A stretch of DNA of 64,000 nt from Melastoma dodecandrum (taxonomy: Eukaryota; Streptophyta; Magnoliopsida; Myrtales; Melastomataceae): NCBI GenBank assembly GCA_029817715.1, contig JARUPY010000292.1, positions 1,448,001-1,512,000 on the forward strand, in the 5' to 3' direction. Position 1 is the stretch's first letter. Each line of letters opens with the position of its first letter. Of the stretch, positions 46,385 through 55,504 are shown one piece after another. The notes below the pieces were generated by a model. It did not search any database. It was not told the origin of the DNA and saw only the letters and a program-made list of their open reading frames with translations. The position numbers and the translations under genes are program-made.

Positions 46385-46600
46385 GGCGTATCCTCCGTCA
46401 TTCCGGTGCCGCGGCTGCCGGATCTTCCGCCGGTTTGCCGCCGAGCCCAAGGCCCGTCCACGTCGAGCTTAGGTCATTTCGGCGCGGGGGGGAGGGGATG
46501 ATGCCGACGATTGCGCGTCAGGGCCGCGATTGTCGCGGCTCAGCCGAGGCGGGATGTGCGCCGGTCGCGGCAGGCCGTACGTTTCACCGGGAGCGGCCAT

Positions 46601-46631
46601 AAAAAACCCGCCGAGTCAGCGACTGAGCGGG
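46601..46631 (-). terminator. Rho-independent terminator of tRNA-Gln
   Basis: On the minus strand CCCGC and AGTC pair with GACT and GCGGG, followed directly by six T residues. It lies 10 bases past the 3-prime end of the tRNA-Gln gene. Confidence 0.85.
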
Positions 46632-46641
46632 CCGTATTCGG

Positions 46642-46715
46642 TGGCTGGGGGACCTGGATTCGAACCAGGACTAGAGGAGTCAGAGTCCACCGTTCTACCG
46701 TTAAACTATCCCCCA
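46642..46715 (-). tRNA. tRNA-Gln (CTG)
   Basis: A 74-base cloverleaf on the minus strand: acceptor TGGGGGA pairs with TCCCCCA, the anticodon loop is CTCTGAC with anticodon CTG, the T arm is CCTGGTTCGAATCCAGG, and CCA is encoded. The anticodon stem GTGGA/TCCTC has a T-T mismatch at its second pair. Confidence 0.94.
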
Positions 46716-46892
46716 TCGCGCGTTCTGGCGGAGCCGTATGATATGCTTCTGGCCAGGCACGAGCCGCGTTCCGTCAACGTCCCGCGGCGTGGGCGGTCAG
46801 ATAGGCGGAATGTTCCGGCAGGTCAACAGGTCGATCGGCGGTTGACGCGGGAACGGCAGCGGCCTTAACCCTCGCCTTGTGGATCCCCACAA

Positions 46893-46982
46893 GGAAGGGT
46901 GGCCGAGTGGTTTAAGGCAGCGGTCTTGAAAACCGCCGTGGGGGCAACTCCACCGTGGGTTCGAATCCCACCCCTTCCGCCA
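46893..46982 (+). tRNA. tRNA-Ser (TGA)
   Basis: A 90-base class II tRNA: acceptor GGAAGGG pairs with CCCTTCC, the anticodon stem GCGGT/ACCGC encloses CTTGAAA with anticodon TGA, a long variable arm follows, the discriminator is G, and CCA is encoded. Confidence 0.96.
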
Positions 46983-47336
46983 GACGGCAATCATCGCGTC
47001 GCGCCACTGGGCGGCTCAAAAGTTCTACATCAATAATCTTAAATACTGTGCGGCGGCGCACGGCTTTCCGATGACATCCTCAGCAATCTGAGCGCCCGGC
47101 GCCGGATTGCTGGTTCCAGCCTGCATTGGAGAGCCGGCATGGCCCGTCAGGCCGACCGCTGGTCGCCATCGAGGGTACAGGATGCGCCGATGTTGTTTTC
47201 GCGGCCTTGATGATCCGCGCGCGCAGCCAATACAGGCCCGCACCGCGACGATCTTGCCTGCCGCGCCCCGCCTCATGCTATGACCGTGCCGAGACGGGGC
47301 CGCGTCCGAGCTGCATGCGCGTGAGGCCACACACCG
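46983..47336. other. Intergenic region after tRNA-Ser
   Basis: About 350 bases with no convincing gene. A short lower-GC stretch (near 47015-47050) follows the tRNA. tRNA 3-prime ends are common integration sites, but no integrase or repeated tRNA end was found. Confidence 0.45.
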
Positions 47337-49373
47337 ATGAATAGGCGTCTGGCGGCGATCCTCGTGGCCGACATCGTCGGCTACAGCCGGCTCATGGGCG
47401 CCGACGAGGCCGGCACGATCCGCCGCCTGAAGGCCCTGCGCCGCGAGGTCACCGACCCGGCCATCCACGCCGCCCAGGGCCGCATCGTCAAGTCCATGGG
47501 CGACGGCCTGCTGGTGGAGTTCCCCAGCCCGCTGCGCGCCGTCACCTGCGCGCTGCGCATCCAGCAGGCCCTGGCCGCGCGCGAACCGGCCCTGCCCGAG
47601 GAACGGCGCTTCCGCCTGCGCGTCGGCATCACGGTCGGCGACGTGCTCGCCCAGGCCGACGGCGACCTGTTCGGCGACGGCGTCAACGTGGCCGCCCGCC
47701 TGGAGCCCCTGGCCGAGCCGGGCGGCCTGTGCGTGTCGCGCTCGGTCCACGACCAGGTGCGCGACCGGCTGCCGTGCCGGTTCGAGGACCGCGGCAAGCT
47801 CGACCTGAAGAACATCGCCCGGCCCGTGGGCGTGTTCGCGCTCTCGGCCGCGTCCGTCCAGGCCCTGAGCCTGCCCGACGACGAGGACGACGCGGACGAT
47901 CCGCCGGGGGAGGCGCCCGGTGCCGGGCCGGCGAAGGCGCAGGCGGCAGGTCCGGCGGCGCCGTCTCCGGCCAGGCGTGGCGCGGGGACGGGACTGACCA
48001 TGGGTTTGGCGGCCCTGGCGTCGCTGGGGCTGGCGGCCTGGTACGTGGCCCCCGGGCTGATGGGGCTGGGGCAAACGGGCGCGGGGACGGGCGCGGCCGG
48101 GCCGGTGCCGCGGGCGGAGACGACGCTGGCGGTCCAGAACGGCCTGCCGCCCAAGCCGCTGCCGCCGCTGTCGCTGGTCGTGCTGCCGTTTGCCAACTTG
48201 AGCGCGGATCCGGAGCAGGACTTCTTCGCCGACGGACTGACGGAGGATCTGACCACCGACCTGTCGCACCTCGCCGGCAGCTTCGTCATCGCGCGCAACA
48301 CCGCCTTCACCTTCAAGGGCAAGGCGGTCGACGTGAAGCAGGTCGGGCGCGACCTCGGCGTGCGCTACGTGCTCGAAGGCAGCGTGCGCCGGACCGACAC
48401 CCAGATCGTCCTGAACGCGCAGCTGATCTCCACCGAGACCGGCGCCCACCTTTGGGCCGACCGTTTCGAGGGCGAGCGAAGTCGTCTCGGCAAGCTGCAG
48501 ACCGAGTTCGTCGCGCGCCTCGCGCGGTCGCTCGACGTGCAGCTCACGCAGGCGGAAGGTCTGCGCATCCTTCACGACAGGGCCAGCAATCCAACGGCGG
48601 CCGACCTGAACATGCTCGGGTGGGCTGCGCTGAATCGCGAGCGCACACCCGTAAACACGGCGGAGGCGCGCTCGCGGTTCGAGCAGAGCCTTCGGGTCGC
48701 GCCGGATAATTCCCAGGCGAAGATCGGCCTTGCACGGGCGCTCGCACAGGCGGTCAACACACGGGTCAGCCACAGTATCCCGGCGGACAGCCAACAGGCC
48801 TTTCAACTCGCCACCGAGGGGCTCGCGGCCGAGCCGCGCAGTCCGATGGCCCATTACGTGATGGCCGAAGTCCTCAGGACAACGAAGGATTTCGAGAGGG
48901 GTCTCAGGGAGATCGCCATCGCGACAGAATATGATCCGAACATGTCCATCGCCTACGCTTTGGCGGGGATCACGAATCTTTGGGCCGGCCGGGCTGCGGA
49001 AACCTTCGCACCGGTGGAGAAAGCGATGCGGCTGAGCCCGAAGGATACGGCGCTGAGCATCTGGGAATACTATATCTGCCACGCGCACACGCATCTCACG
49101 CATTGGCGGGACGCGGTGCGCTGGTGCGACCGGTCGGTGGAACACACGCCCTATTTCTCGGCCTATATCGATCTCGCAGCGGCTCACGCGTGGCTGGGCG
49201 AGACCGAGGAGGCTTCGAAAGCCGTCGCCGAGATCCTGAAGCTCTCGCCCGGCTACACGGTCCAGAAATGGGCACGTGCGGATTGGTCGAGAAACAAGAC
49301 GTTCCTCGAGGAATATCAACGCATCGTCGAGGGATTGCGGATGGCCGGCTTGCCCGAGGGCTCGACGGATTAG
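47337..49373 (+). CDS. Class III adenylate cyclase with TolB-like and TPR region
   Basis: A 678-residue protein. The N-terminal cyclase domain (1-180) has LAAILVADIVGYSRLMGADE and GRIVKSMGDGLLVEFPSPLR with the metal Asp pair and Lys, and DGDLFGDGVNVAARLEPLAE. A Pro/Ala-rich linker leads to a membrane segment at about 222-245 (GLTMGLAALASLGLAAWYVA). A TolB/FlgO-like domain follows (LSLVVLPFANLSADPEQDFF, RYVLEGSVRRTDTQIVLNAQ), then TPR repeats to the C-terminus (AAETFAPVEKAMRLSPKDTA). This type is frequent in rhizobia and Methylobacterium; the signal is unknown. ATG 47337. Confidence 0.92.
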   Translation: MNRRLAAILVADIVGYSRLMGADEAGTIRRLKALRREVTDPAIHAAQGRIVKSMGDGLLVEFPSPLRAVTCALRIQQALAAREPALPEERRFRLRVGITVGDVLAQADGDLFGDGVNVAARLEPLAEPGGLCVSRSVHDQVRDRLPCRFEDRGKLDLKNIARPVGVFALSAASVQALSLPDDEDDADDPPGEAPGAGPAKAQAAGPAAPSPARRGAGTGLTMGLAALASLGLAAWYVAPGLMGLGQTGAGTGAAGPVPRAETTLAVQNGLPPKPLPPLSLVVLPFANLSADPEQDFFADGLTEDLTTDLSHLAGSFVIARNTAFTFKGKAVDVKQVGRDLGVRYVLEGSVRRTDTQIVLNAQLISTETGAHLWADRFEGERSRLGKLQTEFVARLARSLDVQLTQAEGLRILHDRASNPTAADLNMLGWAALNRERTPVNTAEARSRFEQSLRVAPDNSQAKIGLARALAQAVNTRVSHSIPADSQQAFQLATEGLAAEPRSPMAHYVMAEVLRTTKDFERGLREIAIATEYDPNMSIAYALAGITNLWAGRAAETFAPVEKAMRLSPKDTALSIWEYYICHAHTHLTHWRDAVRWCDRSVEHTPYFSAYIDLAAAHAWLGETEEASKAVAEILKLSPGYTVQKWARADWSRNKTFLEEYQRIVEGLRMAGLPEGSTD

Positions 49374-49533
49374 AGCGGCACAATCGCCGGCCGATTGGCG
49401 GGCAGGGCCCGCCGCGGCGCGTGAATGGTCTTCGTCGACGACCGTCGAGCCGGCCTGCCGATCAGGTCCAGGATTCGCTCCGATTCGTCACTCTGTCGGC
49501 AGCGGTAAGTGTTTCGCCGTTCGAGGGAAAAAC

Positions 49534-49692
49534 CTATCGAAAAAGGGGGAGACAGAACCCGATGAGCCCAAGACCGAGTAGAAGAAAACCACCCCCGAAA
49601 ATTTCGACCTGTATTGGGCGATTGCCGTATCTCGATCTGCTCAGGATCAACACAACTCCGGATACAAGCGATATGAGGCTCAGATAAAACAT
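49534..49692 (-). CDS. Putative 52-residue membrane protein
   Basis: An intact frame too short for usual ORF cut-offs. It begins MFYLSLISLVSGVVLILSRS, has a short polar loop, then a second hydrophobic segment (FGGGFLLLGLGLIGFCLPLF) and a TAG stop. Two spans with a charged loop, and composition quite unlike chance translation in this GC-rich DNA, support a small gene. The ribosome site is weak and no family is known to me. Confidence 0.5.
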   Translation of the reverse strand: MFYLSLISLVSGVVLILSRSRYGNRPIQVEIFGGGFLLLGLGLIGFCLPLFR

Positions 49693-50225
49693 CTCATGTA
49701 CCGCGGCTTTTAGATCGATGAACGCCCCGAATTGGGGGATCGATACACAGGATCGCCGCCTTCTAGCAGAGTTGCAGGCAGCTCAAAACAGATATGAAAG
49801 CGTCGAGACATGCGGCTGTCGCATCGTGTCTGACGCGCAACGCGTCAGCGCGCGGACCGCACGCAGTATGGTTCCTGCTCGGCCGGCTCTCACCGGGCGC
49901 GGGTGCCGCTCGGATGGACGAGCGTGGCGCGTCAGACTCTCCAGGGCGGCACCAAGGCCATCTCCTGGCGCAGCCGACGAGGCCGATCAGCCTGAGGATC
50001 GGGTCGATCCCCGGCGCAACCGCCGGCCATGGGCTCAGGCGGCCGCCGTGTCTCGCCGTCACGACGGTCGCGGCCCTGCAGGTCCATTTGACGCCAGGGT
50101 CGATTTTCGTGGGGACATCGATGATCGGCGCGCGCCGCAATCGCAGCCAGGACGTATCTGACGGCGAGCTCGGACCGCCCGACCGATAAAATCCAACGGC
50201 TCTTGGGGTCTCCAGGAGGCGCGGA
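49693..50225. other. Intergenic region
   Basis: About 530 bases between two small minus-strand membrane-protein genes. Open frames on both strands give arginine- and proline-rich translations without recognisable domains; no gene is called. Confidence 0.45.
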
Positions 50226-50510
50226 TCACGCCGCCTTGTGGTCGATCCGAACCTTCGGGATCGGAGATCCGGTGGCACCCTGCTGGGCGACGTCGCGCAA
50301 AGCGGCCACCATCGCGTCGGTCTGCACGTCGAGGGCCTTGACCTGGCGGTCACCCCCGGTGCTCTGCCACGCGATCGCGAAGCACGCGAGGATCGCCGCT
50401 ACGCTGGCGATCAGGGGAGCGATGATAAGCGCGGCGAGGACACTGATCGGCGCCAGAATCGCGGCCGTCGCTAGGCCGCTGCCGATCGCCACCGCAACCA
50501 AGAGAAGCAT
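50226..50510 (-). CDS. Small membrane protein, unknown
   Basis: A 94-residue protein. The N-terminal half is a helical hairpin in the membrane (MLLLVAVAIGSGLATAAILA, then IAPLIASVAAILACFAIAWQ), and the C-terminal 40 residues are soluble and polar (VKALDVQTDAMVAALRDVAQ). GC3 is normal for the window. No family is recognised and neighbours give no hint. Confidence 0.6.
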   Translation of the reverse strand: MLLLVAVAIGSGLATAAILAPISVLAALIIAPLIASVAAILACFAIAWQSTGGDRQVKALDVQTDAMVAALRDVAQQGATGSPIPKVRIDHKAA

Positions 50511-51343
50511 CGTCGCCTCGGCTCAAGGGTCAGCGACGACCGTCGCGCGCTGCCCGGATCGTCCTAGGCCCGAGCCGTTAACGCCTGGTTAACGGCAAGC
50601 TTAAGCTTCAGTTTAACCCTTAGGATTCTTGGCAAAACAAGATCTTTCACGATGCACACGAGCTTGGCGGTATTCTTGGTCCGCCCTTGATGCGGCTCCT
50701 TCCCGCTGCCATCGAGACGGACGTCGCGCAACCAAGCGGGCGGCCCGCTACGGCGGCACAGGGATCGAACCTTCGACCGCGAGCGGCCTTCCTTGCCGAC
50801 GGAACCACCGTGTGCCGGTTCGCGCTTGCCGTGGCGGCCCGTGCGCGTCTCGGCCGACCGGTGCGAATCAGCCTGTCACGGTCGATCTGGATCGCGTGTC
50901 GGTCTTCAATCAGGCCGGATCGTGCGCAGGTCCGGGTTCGTCAGGAACGAGAGCCTCGGATGAGTCGTGAAGGCCGTGCCGCGCGTGTCAGTCGGATCGC
51001 GACGGCGATCTGCTGTCATGTCCCGGTGTTCCGTTTTCCAAACCGCGTCTGCCATGATGCTCACGAGACCGTCGTCGGCGCGGTCTGGGGTGCGCGGGCG
51101 TGCCGGCAAGCTCAAATCCGCACGGGAACACACCGCTGCGGTCACCGCGGTAGTCGTAGGCGCGGCGTGCGCCGAGGCGGCGAGGGCCGCTGGCAGGGCG
51201 CCTTCTGATCCGTCCGACGCCCGCAGACGAAGGGACATTCGCGCCGGTCGCGGCGAGGTCGGAGGACGTCCGCGCGGTTGTTGTCGTACGCGCTTGCTGT
51301 CGCGCAGACGGGCAGGCCTTCCCCCGGCCTCGAGCGGCCGATC
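50511..51343. other. Long intergenic region with a palindrome
   Basis: About 830 bases without a convincing gene. Near the start a 12-base perfect palindrome, AAGCTTAAGCTT (50597-50608), lies between GGTTAAC and TTTAACC, close to the start of the divergent small membrane-protein gene. Frames farther on yield arginine-rich, domain-free sequence. Confidence 0.45.
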
Positions 51344-51484
51344 TCAGGCCACGTGCGCGATCCAGCCGAGGATCGTTGCGCACCGCTCGGCCTGATGCCG
51401 CGTGAGGCCCGAAGCGACGACGGTGCCGTCCCGGTACACGTCGAAGGTTCCGTCGCCGACAGGGCGCACCTTGATCGAGGCCAT
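51344..51484 (-). CDS. Small conserved-looking protein (46 residues)
   Basis: A 46-residue frame, MASIKVRPVGDGTFDVYRDG followed by TVVASGLTRHQAERCATILG, which has the look of a compact alpha-beta domain. Its ATG overlaps the stop of the upstream gene (TGATG), so translation is coupled. The upstream extension of the frame is arginine-rich and not credible. Function unknown. Confidence 0.6.
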   Translation of the reverse strand: MASIKVRPVGDGTFDVYRDGTVVASGLTRHQAERCATILGWIAHVA

Positions 51485-51729
51485 CACCCGCGCCCCGGTG
51501 CGAGAGCTTGCAACTGCGTGAGCCCGGAAGGCGTGAGCTGCCAGGTCGCAAGCGCGTCGTCGCCGACCCCGGATAGGCGGATCCGTTGCAGATGGCCCAG
51601 GCTTTCGAGCGCGCTGAGGCGGCTGTGATCGCCGGGCCACGAATCATCCGGCTTCTTACGGATCGAAATCCGGTAATCACGGGCTTCTGCAGCCTTGTTG
51701 AGCAGCCGGCGCTCGTGGTTGACCAGCAT
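51484..51729 (-). CDS. Small protein with winged-helix-like pattern (81 residues)
   Basis: An 81-residue protein starting MLVNHERRLLNKAAEARDYR. The segment SRLSALESLGHLQRIRLSGV followed by WQLTPSGLTQLQAL resembles the end of a winged-helix fold, where the last helix and wing are followed by LTPxG, but no full DNA-binding domain can be claimed. It is coupled to the 46-residue gene downstream by a TGATG overlap. ATG 51729 is used; the 51762 start is less likely. Confidence 0.6.
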   Translation of the reverse strand: MLVNHERRLLNKAAEARDYRISIRKKPDDSWPGDHSRLSALESLGHLQRIRLSGVGDDALATWQLTPSGLTQLQALAPGRG

Positions 51730-51915
51730 TGATCCTCCTGCCCTCAATGGGTTGCGGCCCATTACTTAGGGACAGGCTGGCGCATATGGCTAAGCTTGGC
51801 AACCCCCGGGGCTCTGCGAGGTCGCCTGGTCGCCCGCTCCATCCACCGGGTTGGTGGCGGTGCCTTCAGACCGAGATCGACGGCGCGCGAGTCAACGCGC
51901 CCGCCTCACGCGCGG

Positions 51916-51945
51916 AAAAGGCCGGCCGGGTTTCCCCGACCGGCC
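51916..51945 (-). terminator. Rho-independent terminator of the flagellin gene
   Basis: On the minus strand GGCCGGTCGGG pairs with CCCGGCCGGCC around GAAA (one G-T pair), followed by TTTT. It starts 32 bases past the flagellin stop codon. Confidence 0.85.
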
Positions 51946-51976
51946 TCTCGATGGAGCGCGATGCGCGCGGCCGGGA

Positions 51977-53194
51977 TCAGCGCAGGAGCTGCAGCACGCC
52001 CTGCTGTGCCGAGTTGGCCAGCGACAGCGCCGAGATGCCCATCGACTGCCGGGTCGACAGAGCCTGCGAGTTCGCAGCTTCCTGGTTGAGGTCGGCGTTG
52101 GTCAGGTTCGCCGAACCGGTCTGCAGCACGTTGATGAGCTGCTTCGAGAAGTCCTGCCGGTTCTGCACCACCGAGAGGTTGGAACCGAGGGTGCTCGCTG
52201 CTGAGTCCAACGTGGTACCCGCGCTGGTCAGCGTCGCCAGCGTGCTGTTCACGTCGGAATTGAGCAGGAAGTTGCCCAGGCCGTTCGAGCTGGCCGTGCT
52301 GTTCGAACCCGTGATCGCGCTGAGACCCAGGCCGCTGGCGGTCGCGTCCACCGAGGCAACGTCCAGCTTGGAGCTGCCGGTGTCGTTGAACTTGACGGTC
52401 AGGTTATTGCCGGTGCCGGCGATCAGGTTGACGCCGTTGTAGCTGGCATCGCTGGCCAGCTGCGTGATTTGGTTGAGCAGGTTGTTGTACTGCTGGGCGA
52501 GCGAGGCCCGCTGGGTCACGCCGGAGATCGACAGATCGCTGCTGACCACCGTGGAGGCGGCGGTGCCGTAGGTCGAGGCGGTGGTCGAGGACGACGTGAA
52601 GCCCAGCGTCGCCTGGCTGCCGGAGTTCTGGAACTCGACATCGGCCTGCGCATTCAGCACGATCTTGGTGCCAGTGCTGTCGACCGAGAAGATCGCGCCC
52701 GCACCGAACGAGCCGTTGGAGGTGGCGCTGGCCGAGCTGACCGCGGCGTTCAGGGCGGACACGACGGCCGTGATGCTCGAGGATGCGGCGATGGTCGCCG
52801 ACACGGAAGTGCCGTTGATCGTCATCAGGACGGTCGAGCTGGCGGTGCTGGCGCTGTAGGCGTTGGCGGCGGTGCCGGTCGTGGAGAGCTGGGTCGACAG
52901 CGCCTGGTTGGCGATCGACTTGGCCTGATCGACGAGCTTCTGGATCGAGGTGATGCCCTGGTTAGCAGCCTGGATCGCCTGAACGCCGTTCGACACGCCA
53001 TCGAGCAGGGTGTTGAGGCCGTTGGAGCGGCTGTCGAGGGCCTGCGAGGTGAAGAAGTTCGTCGGGTTATCGAGGGCCGAGTTGACCGTCTTGCCCGTCG
53101 CGAGACGGTTCTGCGTGGTCGCCATCAGACTTGCGGTGTCCTGCAGCGAAAGCAGGTTCTGACGCGTGGCGGCCGACAGGGTGATGGAAGACAT
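51977..53194 (-). CDS. fliC: Flagellin
   Basis: A 405-residue filament protein. The N-terminal D0/D1 part has RQNLLSLQDTASLMATTQNR, LATGKTVNSALDNPTNFFTS and GLNTLLDGVSNGVQAIQAAN; the C-terminal D0/D1 part is VVQNRQDFSKQLINVLQTGS and SLANSAQQGVLQLLR. The central region is very rich in Ser, Thr, Ala and Gly and nearly free of charged residues, as is common for glycosylated or surface-variable flagellins. It is exported by the flagellar type III system. It stands alone with its own terminator, without other flagellar genes, so it may be one of several flagellins. Confidence 0.95.
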   Translation of the reverse strand: MSSITLSAATRQNLLSLQDTASLMATTQNRLATGKTVNSALDNPTNFFTSQALDSRSNGLNTLLDGVSNGVQAIQAANQGITSIQKLVDQAKSIANQALSTQLSTTGTAANAYSASTASSTVLMTINGTSVSATIAASSSITAVVSALNAAVSSASATSNGSFGAGAIFSVDSTGTKIVLNAQADVEFQNSGSQATLGFTSSSTTASTYGTAASTVVSSDLSISGVTQRASLAQQYNNLLNQITQLASDASYNGVNLIAGTGNNLTVKFNDTGSSKLDVASVDATASGLGLSAITGSNSTASSNGLGNFLLNSDVNSTLATLTSAGTTLDSAASTLGSNLSVVQNRQDFSKQLINVLQTGSANLTNADLNQEAANSQALSTRQSMGISALSLANSAQQGVLQLLR

Positions 53195-53487
53195 CGTTCG
53201 ATCTTTCTGATTTGCGACACCCGTTTCTTGGGCGCCGCAGTAATCGGCCTCCAGAAGTTTCCCGGTCGTTAAAATACGGACCCTGTCCCGAGAACCAGAA
53301 TCGATCCTTAATCAGTCATTTCTTGAAAAGATCTTGTTTGAGGCGCATGCGTGGATCGTTCAACGTCTGTTAACCATCTTCGAACATAACCGGCCGCGTT
53401 GTCGAACTTCGACGCGCTCGCCCCCGGCGGCTGATCCGGCGGTGCGGGCGGACGAGCGCGGCACTGCATCAGGTTTGGAGTCCGGCC

Positions 53488-54123
53488 GTGATCGCTCAGA
53501 CGTCCCACGAAGCTAGCAGCCCGCATTCGAGTGCGCCGGTCGTATTTCCCCACGTCGCGGTGGCGATTCCGTGCGGGACGATGGTCCATGCGGATTTCGC
53601 CATCAGTCTCGGCTCGATGATGCATACCCTCGGCGAGATGCCGATGTCGATCGTCGTTGGTAAGTCATCGATCGTCGCGGATGCGCGCAATTTGGGATTG
53701 GAGTTCGCGCAGAAGCAGAATGCCGACTACGTGCTGTTCATCGACAGTGACATGACGTTTCCGCGCGATGCGCTGTTGAAGCTGCTCGTGCGCAATGTCG
53801 ATATCATCGGCGCGACGTATTCCCGCCGGACGGCACCCTTCCATTTCTTGGGCGACATCCTCCCCGAGCAACCGGCCGATGCCCCCAAAGGGCTGCTGGA
53901 GATGGCGCGGATCCCAACCGGGTTTCTGCTGGTCAAGGCCACGGTGTTCGAGAAGCTCAAGCGCCCCTATTTCCGCTTCCGGGTCGATGAGGAGGCCGGC
54001 GTCAACATCGGGGAAGATTACGATTTCAGCGATCGGGTCCGTTCCCTAGGGTATCGCATCTGGTGCGATCCTTACCTCAGCAAGGAACTCGGCCATATCG
54101 GCGAGCAATCCTTCAGGCTCTGA
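53488..54123 (+). CDS. Glycosyltransferase-like protein (GT2-type fold)
   Basis: A 211-residue protein with GTG start after GGAG. VAVAIPCGTMVHADFAISLG, NADYVLFIDSDMTFPRDALL and EARIPTGFLLV-like segment (MARIPTGFLLVKATVFEKLK) have the layout of GT-A glycosyltransferases: a strand ending in the DSD metal-binding motif, and a later acidic motif in NIGEDYDFSDRVRSLGYRIW. It is shorter than most GT2 enzymes. It is divergent from the flagellin gene, about 290 bases away, so modification of flagellin or another surface glycan is possible but unproven. Confidence 0.7.
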   Translation: MIAQTSHEASSPHSSAPVVFPHVAVAIPCGTMVHADFAISLGSMMHTLGEMPMSIVVGKSSIVADARNLGLEFAQKQNADYVLFIDSDMTFPRDALLKLLVRNVDIIGATYSRRTAPFHFLGDILPEQPADAPKGLLEMARIPTGFLLVKATVFEKLKRPYFRFRVDEEAGVNIGEDYDFSDRVRSLGYRIWCDPYLSKELGHIGEQSFRL

Positions 54124-54277
54124 TCCGATCACGATCAGCCAGCCGACCTAAACCGTCCGAATTTTCAGAACCGCGGGCCGCTACGACGGACCTCCAGCAT
54201 CTGCCCGCAGCGAGCCGCGTCGCTATGCGGGCCCGCATCGGACGGCCCTGGCCAGCGCGACGAGCGGCCCGTACCGA

Positions 54278-55504
54278 TCAGTCGTGAGCGCCCTGCGCCG
54301 ACGATCCACTGGCCTGCGCGGCAATGGCTTGCTGGAAGGCCGAGAAGACCTTGTGCATCTGCGGCGCCTTGTAGGGGAAGAGGTCCACCGGATCCATGTC
54401 GTGGATGATCATGCCGGTATCCGCTTCGAAGATCAGCAGGCGGCCCTCCCGGTCCTCGGCACAATCCATCACGAGATAATTTAGCCCGAGGCGCCGGTGG
54501 ATCTCGGCGAACGCTTCCCGGTGTCGCGGCGCGAAGTCCGCGTCGAACGTCGCCATCGCCGCCGCCTCGGCGGCCCGCTTGCGCGGGTCGTCGAGCATGC
54601 CGGCGTTGAGATAGTGGATCATCCAATGGTCGCGAATCGCCATGTGGCATAGGAACGGCGCACCATCGATGAGAGCGATCCGATATTTCCTGTATAAATT
54701 ATCGGCATCGCGGTAATCACAGAATTCCGAGACGTAAATCTCTGTCGCATCCAGGCCGGACATGGCGTCGCTCAACGCGGCAGCGTGATCGACTTTCTGC
54801 AGATCGTTCCCCGCATGGGTATCGATCGGCCGGACCAGGACGGGGAAATCGAACCCGTCCGGTAATCCGCGGCCCAACGCGGGCAGGTCGGCTTTGCTGG
54901 TGCGCAGGACACGCGGGACGCGGAGCGCCTTGGCACCGTCAAGCGCCGCGGCGACGCCGTGCCGCGAAGTCCGGAGGACGTGTCGCGGATGGTTGAAGAC
55001 CGGTCGCGACCAGTGCGCGGCGGCCTCGCACAGGGCTTCGAGGATCGGTTCGTGCGCGCGGGAATAGGCGACGGCGACCACGACGACGTCGTGCGCGGGA
55101 AGCTGGCGCGGCGCCTCCTGTCCGGGAAGGACGAATAGATAGTCCACGGAAAACCCAGGATCGTTCAGCAGGAAATCGACCGGGGTGTTGGCCATGAGGT
55201 CACCCGCCGTGACGATGACGAGAACCTTCGTCCGGGCCTCCGGCGCATTCGAGCGGAGCGTGAAATGCGTGTGCCCCGTCAGCACATCCCTCTGGAGCTT
55301 GAGCGCCTCCTTGGGACGGTGCAGCAGCATGAAGATCGTCGCGAGGTCGAGCGCCGCGCCCGCTTCCACCATACCGTTATGCGCGCGGGCCGCGATCTCC
55401 TGCGCGAAGGCTGCCATGTCGGCGCCCTCGAACGCCGCCCGGATCAAGCGCGCCTGCCCGATCATCGGGCTGGGCGAGGCTGCTTGGGCAGCGCGTGCTG
55501 ACAT
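54278..55504 (-). CDS. ATP-grasp-like protein with N-terminal helical region
   Basis: A 408-residue protein. Residues 20-90 are helical (HNGMVEAGAALDLATIFMLL); 95-200 look like a nucleotide-fold lobe (TKVLVIVTAGDLMANTPVDF); from 215 on, FPVLVRPIDTHAGNDLQKVD, ATEIYVSEFCDYRDADNLYR and KYRIALIDGAPFLCHMAIRD have the pattern of an ATP-grasp ligase, ending with LGLNYLVMDCAEDREGRLLI and FEADTGMIIHDMDP, which could supply metal-binding acids. The substrate is unknown. ATG 55504 is chosen. It is convergent with the glycosyltransferase-like gene. Confidence 0.7.
   Translation of the reverse strand: MSARAAQAASPSPMIGQARLIRAAFEGADMAAFAQEIAARAHNGMVEAGAALDLATIFMLLHRPKEALKLQRDVLTGHTHFTLRSNAPEARTKVLVIVTAGDLMANTPVDFLLNDPGFSVDYLFVLPGQEAPRQLPAHDVVVVAVAYSRAHEPILEALCEAAAHWSRPVFNHPRHVLRTSRHGVAAALDGAKALRVPRVLRTSKADLPALGRGLPDGFDFPVLVRPIDTHAGNDLQKVDHAAALSDAMSGLDATEIYVSEFCDYRDADNLYRKYRIALIDGAPFLCHMAIRDHWMIHYLNAGMLDDPRKRAAEAAAMATFDADFAPRHREAFAEIHRRLGLNYLVMDCAEDREGRLLIFEADTGMIIHDMDPVDLFPYKAPQMHKVFSAFQQAIAAQASGSSAQGAHD

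Noticed and set aside
46983..47336. Possible integration site at tRNA-Ser
   Set aside because: No integrase gene and no repeat of the tRNA 3-prime end was found.
47025..49319. A 764-codon open frame on the minus strand
   Set aside because: It is antisense to the TPR-cyclase gene, and its translation is Arg/Gly/His-rich with no domain, an effect of high GC3.
49763..50353. A 196-codon minus-strand frame
   Set aside because: Overlaps the small membrane-protein gene in another frame, and its translation is Arg/Ser/Pro-rich.
50758..50800. A tRNA T-arm-like sequence (GGATCGAACC)
   Set aside because: The stem does not pair properly and no acceptor or anticodon arm can be built around it.
50687..51208. 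A 173-codon plus-strand frame
   Set aside because: Domain-free, Arg-rich translation in a region without gene-like composition.
51344..51729. A toxin-antitoxin pair
   Set aside because: The size and overlap would allow it, but neither protein shows a recognisable toxin or antitoxin family pattern.
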